Assembly (NCBI RefSeq): GCF_013314535.1
Contig: NZ_JABUAE010000008.1
Coordinates: 1 to 64,000, forward strand
Source: Bacillus sp. Xin1
GTDB taxonomy: Bacteria > Bacillota > Bacilli > Bacillales > Bacillaceae_G
Direction: 5' to 3'
Length of the DNA: 64,000 nucleotides
Shown here: one piece after another, positions 24,219 to 33,217 of the stretch
How the letters are laid out: each line of letters starts with the position of its first letter
How positions within the stretch are numbered: the stretch's first letter is position 1
Position numbers and translations under genes: made by a program
Notes under the pieces: generated by a model
What the model saw: the letters and a program-made list of their open reading frames with translations, nothing else
The model's database searches: none
What the model was told of the DNA's origin: nothing

Positions 24219-27200
24219 ATGAGTGTAGAAATTGAAAGATTATATAAAGAGAAGTTAGACATGTATCCACATCTTAAAAATATAAGAGAAAAATTATGGG
24301 CAAGTGAAGGGAAAAGTCGTGTCTCTGTTATGGTGGGTGCTGGTTTTAGTTTGAATGCCCAAAAAATTGAAGAATCTATGGAGGGAATGGCTGTTTGGCC
24401 AGACTTAAAGAAAAGGTTAATCCAAGATTTAAGTCATCATGAAAATATAGAAAATGAAGATGTATTAGATATTGGACAAATTTATGTAAAAGAATATGGT
24501 AGATCAGGTTTGGATGAGATTTTGAAAAAAGCTATACCTGATGAAAATTATGAACCAGATGAATTACATTACCAACTATTAAAACTTCCTTGGACTGATA
24601 TTTATACGACAAATTATGATACGTTATTAGAAAGAGCTAAAAAACACGTATATGAACGTAATTATCAAGTTATTTATGATATTAGTGATATCCCTAGTTC
24701 TGTGCAGCCGCGTATTATTAAATTGCATGGTAGTTTCCCTGCAAATAGACCGTTTGTTTTTACATCGAATGATTATGAGAAATATCCAAAGAATTTTAGT
24801 CCGTTTGTAAACATGGTCCAACAATCTATAATGGAAACTGTGTTTGTATTAATAGGATTTTCCGGGGATGATCCAAATTTCGAAAGATGGACCACGTGGG
24901 TTTCGCAAAACTTGGGTGAACATATGCCGAAAATCTATATGATTGGTTACGGGCAAAAAGATCGTGAATCTGATCTTGCAAATAAAGGGATTACACTGAT
25001 TGATTTTGAGTGTATTTATCGTGGGCATGAAAATCCATTCCAGCAAATGTTTACAGATGTATTCGGATTTTTGGAATATAAAGAAAGAGAAGAAAAAATG
25101 AAATGGCCGCATCGTAAATATAATAAATCTAATTTGGATATCTCAGATTTAGAATACAATCGTAAAACTTATCCAGGTTGGATTGTAATGCCAGATGAAA
25201 TTAGAAGAAAACATTCGACAAATATTCGTAGTGTGGGAAGAGATTTTTTTATTAATCTTGGAAAAAAGGAATTACAAAGCGAAGTATTTGCTTATCTGAA
25301 TGAAATTTTATGGTGCTATGAAAAATTTTCGATTCCATTTGAGTATGATATACATAAAGAGCTTCAAAATCTAGTTGATAAACAAAATAAAATTAATAAA
25401 ATGTTATACCCATTAATTCTTCGCTTATTGAAAGAAGCTAGGCTGGATTGCGACCAAAACAACTTTAAGAAGTACCAAGATTTATTAGAAAAGCTGACTT
25501 TAGATAAAGAGCAACAACACTATTTTATTTATGAAAAAGTACTGTATCATTTGAATTTTGGTGATATTAAAACCGTAAAAAATTTGCTGCAACAATGGAA
25601 TGTGGGATCAAAAGAGATTGAATGGGGCATTAAGAAAGCGATAGTTATTACAAGAATCAATGGGAAAGATAAAGCAAAGAAAATGTTTGAAGAATATTTA
25701 CAAACAATTCGAAAGTTACTTTCTATAAAGCCAGATGATTATCGATTACTGTCATTAGAAAGCATAGCGCTTCATAATCGAAAGAGAATTACACAGGAAT
25801 GGGATTATGGGTATGATAGATTAAGATATCTAGCCGGAAAATATTGTGATGCAAACAAGGAATTTGATCGAACAATTATATCAATTAAAATGTATGAATA
25901 CACACTAGGTAAAAAAGAGAAGATAGGGTTTGATTTGGGTACTAAGAGATCCACTATGAAATTTGGTGACTATATGAAACAGGAGCTTTTAGATTCATAT
26001 GCAGTTTTACAAATGCAAGAAATATATGGCCTCACTATAAATGATAAGTCCCAATATATTTTAGCCCTTAAAAATATTAAGGAAATTTATCCATACTATT
26101 CACAGATTAAAAGACTGAACTATATAACAGTGAAAAAGATAGATGAAATATATTCTAGAGAAGATGTATATTCATTGGATAAAAAAAATTTAGACATTTT
26201 AGTATTAATATTGAAAAATGTAATTTCTTGTGAAGAGAGACCAATAATGACCGTCAATATAGCATTAGAAGTTTTATCAAGAATTTATTTTGCTTTATCA
26301 GTTGAAACACAGAAAGAAATAGATAACGAGGTATTGAAGTTTATAAGTGGAAAAGAAAGCTATGAGGTAAATGATAAGGAAATTCTAGTAAAACTTATTC
26401 GGAGAATTTACTTTGCTAAAAATAGAGAACAATCTAAAGTTTTTTGTGAACAGTTAATAAAGACTGAAATAAAAACTCAAAGTTATGCTGATAACTCGGT
26501 GTATCAGAATATGTTTTTTGAACCCCTACTTATAATTTTTGAGGAAAGAAAAGATATAGTTAATATAGAAATTTCAGAAGAACAATTAGAACTATTATTA
26601 AAAAGGCTTAATGATGAGGTCGATTATAGTATACGAGAAAGTGCATTGATTAGGCTAACATTCCTCGCGATAACTAAGAGTCTACCTGAACGCTACTATA
26701 AGCAGTTTATATCTAAAATTCAAGGGCTTTCAAAAGAGAGAGAACATGGAATTAGTGATTTTATATTTAGTAACACTTTTGATAAAATTATTTATTCCAA
26801 CGAAGTATCAAGTAAAGAAGAACAAGAGGAGTTTTTGAAGAAAAATATACCGCAATTTTATAGTAAAGGTACATGGTCATACGGTTTAGGGTTGAGCCAT
26901 TATTTTCAAGAGCTGACAGGAATTTTTGTTGATTATGTAGGTAGCAAAGAAAAACAAATACCTGAACATGAAATATATAAGCAGTGGTTGGAAAAGTTTT
27001 ATGTTTGGTGGGAAAGTCAGAAAGAGGGGCTATTAAGAGAATATGATAAGAGAGATTCAGTTTTCAGGGATCCAGAAATTTATTTAATATCAGTGATAGT
27101 AGCTCTTAAAAATAACATATGGGGTACTATACCTAAAGAGTATTTGGATGAGAACGATAGAAATAAAGCAAATCAAATCTTTTATGAAATCCATGAAAAA

Positions 27201-27752
27201 AGACCAGATTTATCAATCTATTTAGTGCCATGTTTGCAAAGGCTAAGTATTAACATCAATTATTCAATAGAAAAAGTTTTAAATGGATTGTGGGACAGTG
27301 ATATTAATAAGGTAAAAGCAACAACAGAGGTCTTAAATGATTATCTAATATTTATTGATAAAGGTGAAATTGTAGAAGATGCAAATGCCATAAAGCGAGA
27401 AATGTTTAATATGATGAGGTATGGATCAAAAAAAGTACGAAAAATAACGATTAAATCCATTTATTATACATTGAAAAATACATCAGTTATATTTGAGGAC
27501 AACGATTATCAGATAATTATTCAATATGTTAATAGTTATTTAGAGGGAATCAACAAAGGGCATATAGAAGTGGCAACACTAGAGGATTTTGAATTACTTG
27601 CAAGCATTGCTGGTATGGTTGCGAATATATGTAAAAATAAAATAGATGTTGTGGGTAATAGTCTTGATGAATGGAAAGAGTATATTCGCCTCCACCGATT
27701 ACCAGAAGTAAAAACGTATGCAGATTTGTTTGATAATCCAGTTGATGCGTAA
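24219..27752 (+). CDS. Large SIR2-domain protein, probable anti-phage NADase
   Basis: A 1177-aa protein; the ATG at 24219 follows AGGGGAG. Residues about 30-290 form a SIR2-like domain: VMVGAGFSLNA (37-47), TTNYDTLLERA (near 130), IIKLHGSFP with the catalytic His near 169, and FVLIGFSGDDPNF. The remaining 850 residues are helical and HEAT/TPR-like with no recognised enzyme motif and no Walker A. Long SIR2 proteins such as the Dsr family deplete NAD+ when they sense phage proteins. This one shares that plan, but I cannot place it in a named system. Location beside CBASS in a mobile island supports a defence role. Confidence 0.75.
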   Translation: MSVEIERLYKEKLDMYPHLKNIREKLWASEGKSRVSVMVGAGFSLNAQKIEESMEGMAVWPDLKKRLIQDLSHHENIENEDVLDIGQIYVKEYGRSGLDEILKKAIPDENYEPDELHYQLLKLPWTDIYTTNYDTLLERAKKHVYERNYQVIYDISDIPSSVQPRIIKLHGSFPANRPFVFTSNDYEKYPKNFSPFVNMVQQSIMETVFVLIGFSGDDPNFERWTTWVSQNLGEHMPKIYMIGYGQKDRESDLANKGITLIDFECIYRGHENPFQQMFTDVFGFLEYKEREEKMKWPHRKYNKSNLDISDLEYNRKTYPGWIVMPDEIRRKHSTNIRSVGRDFFINLGKKELQSEVFAYLNEILWCYEKFSIPFEYDIHKELQNLVDKQNKINKMLYPLILRLLKEARLDCDQNNFKKYQDLLEKLTLDKEQQHYFIYEKVLYHLNFGDIKTVKNLLQQWNVGSKEIEWGIKKAIVITRINGKDKAKKMFEEYLQTIRKLLSIKPDDYRLLSLESIALHNRKRITQEWDYGYDRLRYLAGKYCDANKEFDRTIISIKMYEYTLGKKEKIGFDLGTKRSTMKFGDYMKQELLDSYAVLQMQEIYGLTINDKSQYILALKNIKEIYPYYSQIKRLNYITVKKIDEIYSREDVYSLDKKNLDILVLILKNVISCEERPIMTVNIALEVLSRIYFALSVETQKEIDNEVLKFISGKESYEVNDKEILVKLIRRIYFAKNREQSKVFCEQLIKTEIKTQSYADNSVYQNMFFEPLLIIFEERKDIVNIEISEEQLELLLKRLNDEVDYSIRESALIRLTFLAITKSLPERYYKQFISKIQGLSKEREHGISDFIFSNTFDKIIYSNEVSSKEEQEEFLKKNIPQFYSKGTWSYGLGLSHYFQELTGIFVDYVGSKEKQIPEHEIYKQWLEKFYVWWESQKEGLLREYDKRDSVFRDPEIYLISVIVALKNNIWGTIPKEYLDENDRNKANQIFYEIHEKRPDLSIYLVPCLQRLSININYSIEKVLNGLWDSDINKVKATTEVLNDYLIFIDKGEIVEDANAIKREMFNMMRYGSKKVRKITIKSIYYTLKNTSVIFEDNDYQIIIQYVNSYLEGINKGHIEVATLEDFELLASIAGMVANICKNKIDVVGNSLDEWKEYIRLHRLPEVKTYADLFDNPVDA

Positions 27753-27852
27753 AATCTATATTGTTAGAGAGTGTAGGATAAAAATAGTTCAGTTATTTGG
27801 TTTGAGAACTGTAATCAAATGTTTTCATTGATAATATATAAAATTGTATTAT

Positions 27853-27889
27853 AAAAGAATCCATTTTAAAAAATGGATTCTTTTTGTTT
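27853..27889. terminator. Bidirectional terminator between the SIR2 gene and the recombinase module
   Basis: Perfect 15-bp arms (AAAAGAATCCATTTT and its complement) with a tiny loop, a T run to the right and an A run to the left. It serves two convergent units. Confidence 0.85.
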
Positions 27890-27904
27890 GGGACATGTTC
27901 TCCA

Positions 27905-28606
27905 TTATTTTTCATTGAAAAAATCAGGAAACATTTCTTGTAGTTTATTGATAGGTTCTTCTAAATTACTTTTTTCTGAGGGCTCTATTGAGTCTTTAGA
28001 AGTTTTGAATAGGGTTTTCAAATTTGTTAAGCTACTATTTTTATCAATGCTAGCGTTGAAATCTAAAAGATTGTCTTTGAGTCCTGTTTTTTCTTGTAAG
28101 TGAGGGAAGGAACTAGAAATAGTTAATTGATCGTAAAGATTTTTATAATGTTCAACTTGAACTTTAAGCTTTTTAATTTGTAAATCTTTTTCAGCAGCTA
28201 TTTGCTTTATATGGATAACTTTTTGTTCATCTTTTTTTAGGATATGGAGTTCTTCATATAATTTAATGAACATTGTCTCAAACCCATGAAGTGCATTAAT
28301 AATTTTATGGGTATTACCCTTATAAATTTCGAAAATTTGTTCAATGTTCGGAAAATATACCTCATCATCTTCGCTTAAACCAATTGTTCGATAAATAGGT
28401 TTATTTAATTCAGCTATAGTTTTTTCTAATCTTCTCTTCCAGGTGTTTCTTCCAATACCAGTCTCTTTTTCAAGAAGAGAATAGGTTAGATGTACGTGCC
28501 CTAATCTGTTTTTAACTTCTAATGCAAGTTCTTTTAATTCCTGATCAGTAAAAATTCTAGGCCGCCCTGAGTTTTTTTGTCTTCCTTTTAGCATCAGTTC
28601 TTTCAC
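27905..28606 (-). CDS. TnpC-like accessory protein of the island recombinase module
   Basis: A 233-aa protein. The N-terminus is basic with an HTH-like stretch (GRPRIFTDQELKELALEV, ETGIGRNTWKRRLE), followed by a long coiled coil around residues 110-165. This layout, and its place last in the module, match TnpC of Tn554, a non-recombinase helper that affects transposition frequency and orientation. Its GTG start overlaps the upstream recombinase stop (GTGA); an ATG at 28594 is an alternative 12 nt after AGGAG. Confidence 0.65.
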   Translation of the reverse strand: MKELMLKGRQKNSGRPRIFTDQELKELALEVKNRLGHVHLTYSLLEKETGIGRNTWKRRLEKTIAELNKPIYRTIGLSEDDEVYFPNIEQIFEIYKGNTHKIINALHGFETMFIKLYEELHILKKDEQKVIHIKQIAAEKDLQIKKLKVQVEHYKNLYDQLTISSSFPHLQEKTGLKDNLLDFNASIDKNSSLTNLKTLFKTSKDSIEPSEKSNLEEPINKLQEMFPDFFNEK

Positions 28607-30204
28607 TCCTCTATAAACTTTGCATCAACAATAGCTTTGTGATCCATATACTTTAATAGTTGTCTAGAATGTTTAGTTAAAAGAGACTCATGATAGTTTA
28701 CTCGTTCATGTGACTTCGATAAACTAAATTCTTTAATATATTCAAGATGATCATTGATTCTATTTTCTAAATCCCTTGAGTATGATTCTAACCACTTAAT
28801 CGCTTCGTCATATTCATCGATAGATGGACTGAAAAAGTAATGATTAACACATATTCTACAATCCTCAACGCAATTATTAGGAAATTTTTTATCAGTGCAG
28901 TAGCCATAATCAACTTTCTGGTACTGGTCTGAGTTTTTAACTGAATATAATATTCTGTTATCAAAAATTTTTCTTTTAGTTCCCAAAAAGCCACCAGACA
29001 TTTTGTTTTGAGCTTGTTTTTCAACTATGGTTTGAGTAAGTCTATATACATATGATTGAGCAAATAATTTGGCGTGAGAATAATAGTTTGACGCATGTTG
29101 TATAGTTGTTTGCCCAGCTAATCTGGCGATGGATAAAACATTAAATCCTTGTAAGAACATATTAATGATTGCAAAATGCCTTGTATCACCTGGAGAAATC
29201 TTATCTAAAGAGTACTGTGAATACATTTGTTCAACTATTTCTGTATAAAAGTTATTCAGTAAATTTTGAAATTGATGTTTTATAATTCTATTTGAGGGTC
29301 TCTTAATACTTCTAGAAAAAAACTGACAATAAAATTCTTGTGGGAATAGATTATCCGAATGAATGTTATACGTGTCCAAAACATATTGAAAATCTTTAAT
29401 CGCCTTATATATATCATCAGTAACAAGAATATTTTGAAAATATTCTTGTTGTTCGGGGCTATCGAACTTTTGTTTTGATCTAGGAATAACAATCCATGTT
29501 TTACCATCATTTGTTTCAGGTAGACAATTATATTTCATTCTTAAAAATTCATTGGGTCTCATGGGAATAATATTTGTAATAGTCCACCATAAAATTACAG
29601 GGTAATATTTATGGTATTTAGGTAGAACCACCTTATATTTAAAATCATTAATTATTTCATCAAAAAGCAGGACATGATAAAAATTGGGTAGATCTCTATT
29701 TTTCCATTTAGGTGAAGGGAATGAGTCGCATATTTCTATGTATTTTTCATGTCCTGGCAGCTGTGAAAATTTTAAAAACTCTTTAAGTACAAGTGCAAAT
29801 GTTGAAGCCCAAGGTTTGCTGAAACTAGAAAGTAATTTTTCGAATTGATCTGTGGAGGTTATTCCCTCGGTTGCTAAAATTATTTTCCTAAGTATATTGA
29901 ATTCAGTTTCTATAGTTGATGGCGAGATACCTGAAGCACGTCGTAATAAAAGATAGCATTTAATAATGGTACGTAATTTTTTATATGAAAATAATTTATG
30001 AAATGGCAGCTTAAAAGGTGTATTTTGGATATTACATGGAATAAGCCATTCATCATCATCAAAAGATTTTGCCACTATATATCCATTGCTAAGTAAATCG
30101 TTAAATATATTTTCGAATTTGGATGCATTAATATCATTGTAAGTTATAGATTCAGTAACGGCTATTGGCGTGTTCCCCATATTTATTATCTTTTTTAATT
30201 GCAT
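28603..30204 (-). CDS. Tyrosine recombinase of the Tn554-like module
   Basis: A 533-aa site-specific recombinase. Catalytic-domain residues are visible: Arg in IIPMRPNEFLRMK, the HxxR-box counterpart in GDTRHFAIINMF, and the nucleophile region ASNYYSHAK. The C-terminus carries a Cys cluster (YCTDKKFPNNC, CRICVNHYF) like the zinc-binding tail of Tn554-type TnpB enzymes. It is the third recombinase gene of the module and is translationally coupled to the TnpC-like gene. The ribosome site is AAAGGG. It probably acts with the other two recombinases on the 6-nt cores at the island ends. Confidence 0.8.
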   Translation of the reverse strand: MQLKKIINMGNTPIAVTESITYNDINASKFENIFNDLLSNGYIVAKSFDDDEWLIPCNIQNTPFKLPFHKLFSYKKLRTIIKCYLLLRRASGISPSTIETEFNILRKIILATEGITSTDQFEKLLSSFSKPWASTFALVLKEFLKFSQLPGHEKYIEICDSFPSPKWKNRDLPNFYHVLLFDEIINDFKYKVVLPKYHKYYPVILWWTITNIIPMRPNEFLRMKYNCLPETNDGKTWIVIPRSKQKFDSPEQQEYFQNILVTDDIYKAIKDFQYVLDTYNIHSDNLFPQEFYCQFFSRSIKRPSNRIIKHQFQNLLNNFYTEIVEQMYSQYSLDKISPGDTRHFAIINMFLQGFNVLSIARLAGQTTIQHASNYYSHAKLFAQSYVYRLTQTIVEKQAQNKMSGGFLGTKRKIFDNRILYSVKNSDQYQKVDYGYCTDKKFPNNCVEDCRICVNHYFFSPSIDEYDEAIKWLESYSRDLENRINDHLEYIKEFSLSKSHERVNYHESLLTKHSRQLLKYMDHKAIVDAKFIEE

Positions 30205-30231
30205 AATATATATCCCTTTACATAGTATTTT

Positions 30232-32484
30232 TTATAACAGTAAGTGTTGTTTAACTTTCTCTAATATTATTGTTTTTTCTTTTAAAGGAAGAAAAGAATT
30301 GACGACATCAATACCAAAAGCTTTAATTGCTTCGTCAATTAACAAAATAATATTGAGAAGAAAAAACGAATCCCTTTTTCTAATAGCATCATATTTGGTG
30401 TTCTCTAATGAACTTGTTAATCTTTTAAGTTCACTAATGGCTTCAATTAACACCATTTTTTCAGGAATAAAATACTCACAAGAATAACATGTTTTTAGAT
30501 TTTTTCTTTTACAATTAGGGTATACAAGGCATTGGCCCGTTTTTTCTTTTGAGGGCATTTGATTTGTAAATAATTTTATTGCGAGTGTTTTCAGTTCTTC
30601 TATTGGAAGATGCTTGATTTCATCTATAACACGGTTCTTTTTAGTATGAATATTCTGTAAAAAAATCGCCCATTTTTCTAGTTCGATAGGTGAAATAGAA
30701 TTACGTAACTCTTTAATAGTATCGGTTCGTTCTTCAATTGTTTGTCCATTTTGTATATCTTCTTTTAATCTAAGTAAAATATAGTTGTATAACCATCCAA
30801 ACATACCACGATTTAACAAGTTTACTGACACTCTATTTATGCTGCCATCTTTATTTTTGGCTTGAATGTAAATAGCAGTTGTATCTGAATTTTTGTGTGA
30901 TCTAGTGTTTTTTGTAATTTCTAGGGCTAAATCAGCATCTTCACCATCTTCTTCTAATATTGAATAAAAAAGATAAGTCATGGTACTTCTATTCATGACT
31001 AAACAGTCAAAATCTTTTAATTGAGGAGCGGGATTAAAAAAGTTTAAATGCTGATCCTTTCCAGATACTCGGGCTGATACAATTTTTTTGCCAAAAAAGA
31101 AAGTACCAAGTATACGAGAGTTTTCAGGAAGGGCAGTGTGATTTTGTATATTTCTTTTATGAAGTTCAGAAATGACAAGTGAATGCGCTAAGCTTTCTAT
31201 TAAGTTTGGAGATACATAGAAGTTATAAAGTACAGAAACTTTGTTTGCTACGGCGTTTCGAAGTTTAATGTAAAGTTGATTAATAATACTTTGTGATTCT
31301 TCCATGGTTAATTTATTGGTTTTGAACCAAGATAACTTGTCTGCTCTTATAGAATCCAGTTCTATAGAAGGGAATTCATGAACGGTATCTATTCCTCTCC
31401 AATTATTGGTGAGAAGAATTGTTGTGTATGCCCACATATTGGCATAGTATCTACATGTAGTAGCGTGAGTAATATGCATTTCAATGTTTTGAACATGAGT
31501 ATAATACTGGTGATAAATTTCAAATGAGTATATTTTTTTTTCTGAATAAGCACTTTCTTTTTTTGCGTAGTAGTACAAATATTTTTTTTCTCTATTTATT
31601 CCATTTTGATTATCACAATATGTTAAGAATTGAACGAAAATTTTTTTAAGTTCATTAGATAAGGATCTATTAGAAAGAAAAAGCTCAATTTTAGCATCCG
31701 AAACGGTCCATATTTCCCCATGAAAATTAGAAAGCATTTTATCATATAAGTTAATAAAGTTTAATGTATAGCCTCTTAAGGCGAATGGTCTTGCATTGCT
31801 GGAATTAATCTTGATTTCCACCCATTTTTTATAAAGAGATGATGTTTTTATAAAATCACTGGAAGGGGGATGGTTATTATAATGTTTTAATAAGTCTTCT
31901 AAAGCTGCATGTGTATCGTAAACAGTATCTAATACATATTGTAGATTTTCTAAATACTTATTTGCATTTTGGATAGGGATAAAGAGCCTATTATTTATTT
32001 TTATAGCACCTGTCAATAGGCCTTTTTTTATATCTAAACGTAGTTTATCGAATGTAAATCCTGAAATAGAGCGTAGGGTATTCAAATCGTAATGATCAAT
32101 TAAATGTAGCATTCTTGTTTTATGATTGTAGTAGTATTCTTTTTGGAAATTAGCTATATCAGTTTTTGAAACTAGCCAATGGTATCCACCAGATGCAGGC
32201 ACTTTTTTTGAATTAGGGAAGTAGTCTTTTAACAGCCCTCTTAGCCAAATTGGTGGTGCTTGTAGTTTTTCTGATGCTTGTTTAACAGTTAAGAAATTTG
32301 TCATATGTGTGTTTTTTTCTTGTTCTGATGTTTCTATATCGATATATGCGTAATATCCTTTTTCAGCAAAATAATTTAATAACTTGGTGAATTCGTTTTT
32401 ATGAAAATAGTATTTATTTAGATGCATTACATAATTTTGTATACGCTTTGTATGTATTAGGTGTCGGATCGAGCTATCAGTCAC
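30232..32484 (-). CDS. C-terminal part of a split TnpB-like tyrosine recombinase
   Basis: A 750-codon frame starting with a GTG that has no convincing ribosome site. It begins with an excisionase/MerR-like HTH (FLTVKQASEKLQAPPIWL), then a recombinase catalytic domain with Arg in NNWRGIDTV, the RSHKNSD box and Tyr in TTAIYIQ, and ends in a Cys cluster (GQCLVYPNCKRK, CYSCEYF). When one copy of a 32-bp tandem duplication upstream is removed, this frame fuses to the 195-aa ORF to give one 973-aa protein. As it stands it is probably the 3' part of a frameshifted gene. Whether it is still expressed is unknown. Confidence 0.8.
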   Translation of the reverse strand: MTDSSIRHLIHTKRIQNYVMHLNKYYFHKNEFTKLLNYFAEKGYYAYIDIETSEQEKNTHMTNFLTVKQASEKLQAPPIWLRGLLKDYFPNSKKVPASGGYHWLVSKTDIANFQKEYYYNHKTRMLHLIDHYDLNTLRSISGFTFDKLRLDIKKGLLTGAIKINNRLFIPIQNANKYLENLQYVLDTVYDTHAALEDLLKHYNNHPPSSDFIKTSSLYKKWVEIKINSSNARPFALRGYTLNFINLYDKMLSNFHGEIWTVSDAKIELFLSNRSLSNELKKIFVQFLTYCDNQNGINREKKYLYYYAKKESAYSEKKIYSFEIYHQYYTHVQNIEMHITHATTCRYYANMWAYTTILLTNNWRGIDTVHEFPSIELDSIRADKLSWFKTNKLTMEESQSIINQLYIKLRNAVANKVSVLYNFYVSPNLIESLAHSLVISELHKRNIQNHTALPENSRILGTFFFGKKIVSARVSGKDQHLNFFNPAPQLKDFDCLVMNRSTMTYLFYSILEEDGEDADLALEITKNTRSHKNSDTTAIYIQAKNKDGSINRVSVNLLNRGMFGWLYNYILLRLKEDIQNGQTIEERTDTIKELRNSISPIELEKWAIFLQNIHTKKNRVIDEIKHLPIEELKTLAIKLFTNQMPSKEKTGQCLVYPNCKRKNLKTCYSCEYFIPEKMVLIEAISELKRLTSSLENTKYDAIRKRDSFFLLNIILLIDEAIKAFGIDVVNSFLPLKEKTIILEKVKQHLLL

Positions 32485-32597
32485 ATAAATTCTATTTTTT
32501 TCAAGTTGACTTATTAGTTCTTGGATGGAAAGGAATTCTTTAGGGTTATATTTATCTAAATATCCAATCTTCTTTTTTATTAGTGATAAATGAGACT

Positions 32598-33185
32598 TTA
32601 GAAAAAATATATTACCTTTAACATGAGGGAGTTTAAAGGCTTTGATTTTATCCTTATGTATGTATCCGTGGATTTGATTTTATCCTTATGTATGTATCCG
32701 TGGATTTGATTTTTGGATATTCCTAGTTCAAGGCTAAGTTCATTAATTGTATAGTAATCCTCAATTTTTTGAGACGGAATATTTACATTAGAATGTTCAA
32801 AATAGTAAAGCTTTAGTGTTTTTATTTCTTCTTTATGAATATAAAGTTTGTTTTTGAATTTCATATATTTTTTGATTAATCCAGTGGAAACCTTTTCGTG
32901 AATCCATGATGTTCCTCGTATACACAAACCGTCTTTTGTTAGAACTTCAAATACTTCATCTGTTGTTAGGTAGGAGTTTCTATCGTCAACAGGATTTAGG
33001 TTAGCTTTTTCTTTTGTTTCTTCTATCTCGTCTATATGGATATATATACGTCCTTTAATGTTTTTTATATTTGAAATAAGCCCTCTTTTAATATATCTAT
33101 AAGCTGTAGCTTCGTGAATTCCTAATGACTTACTAAATTCCAGTACAGATATGTATTGGAGTTCACTATTATTTTCAGTAGACAT
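32598..33185 (-). CDS. N-terminal HTH part of the split recombinase
   Basis: A 195-codon frame with three excisionase/MerR-like HTH units: YISVLEFSKSLGIHEATAY, LTTDEVFEVLTKDGLC and YTINELSLELGISKNQIH, each followed by a short beta-type lyIhkeEI segment. The last 20 residues, after the 32-bp duplication, are out of frame and low in quality (ending KVIYFF). It starts 32 nt after the TnpA-like gene. It could still be made as a DNA-binding fragment. Confidence 0.7.
   Translation of the reverse strand: MSTENNSELQYISVLEFSKSLGIHEATAYRYIKRGLISNIKNIKGRIYIHIDEIEETKEKANLNPVDDRNSYLTTDEVFEVLTKDGLCIRGTSWIHEKVSTGLIKKYMKFKNKLYIHKEEIKTLKLYYFEHSNVNIPSQKIEDYYTINELSLELGISKNQIHGYIHKDKIKSTDTYIRIKSKPLNSLMLKVIYFF
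32641..32704. repeat. Exact 32-bp tandem duplication inside the recombinase gene
   Basis: Two identical 32-bp copies, 32641-32672 and 32673-32704, with a partial third start. Since 32 is not a multiple of 3, the extra copy shifts the frame. Confidence 0.95.
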
Positions 33186-33217
33186 TTGTTCACCTCTTTT
33201 TTGAAGGGAATATGATA

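Larger units (their letters stand above)
30232..33185 (-). pseudogene. TnpB-like recombinase gene frameshifted by a 32-bp tandem duplication
   Basis: The interval from ATG 33185 to the stop at 30232 is 2954 nt; subtracting one 32-bp repeat leaves 2922 nt, exactly 974 codons. The restored reading passes through IHGYIHKDKIKAFKLPHVKG and runs without a stop into the downstream recombinase. The ancestral protein would have at least three MerR-like HTH units followed by a tyrosine recombinase domain. The duplication is exact, so it is recent or unstable and could revert. Confidence 0.82.

Noticed and set aside
24219-27752. Thoeris ThsA or SIR2-HerA system
   Set aside because: No TIR (ThsB), SLOG C-terminus or HerA ATPase gene is present; the protein is much longer than ThsA.
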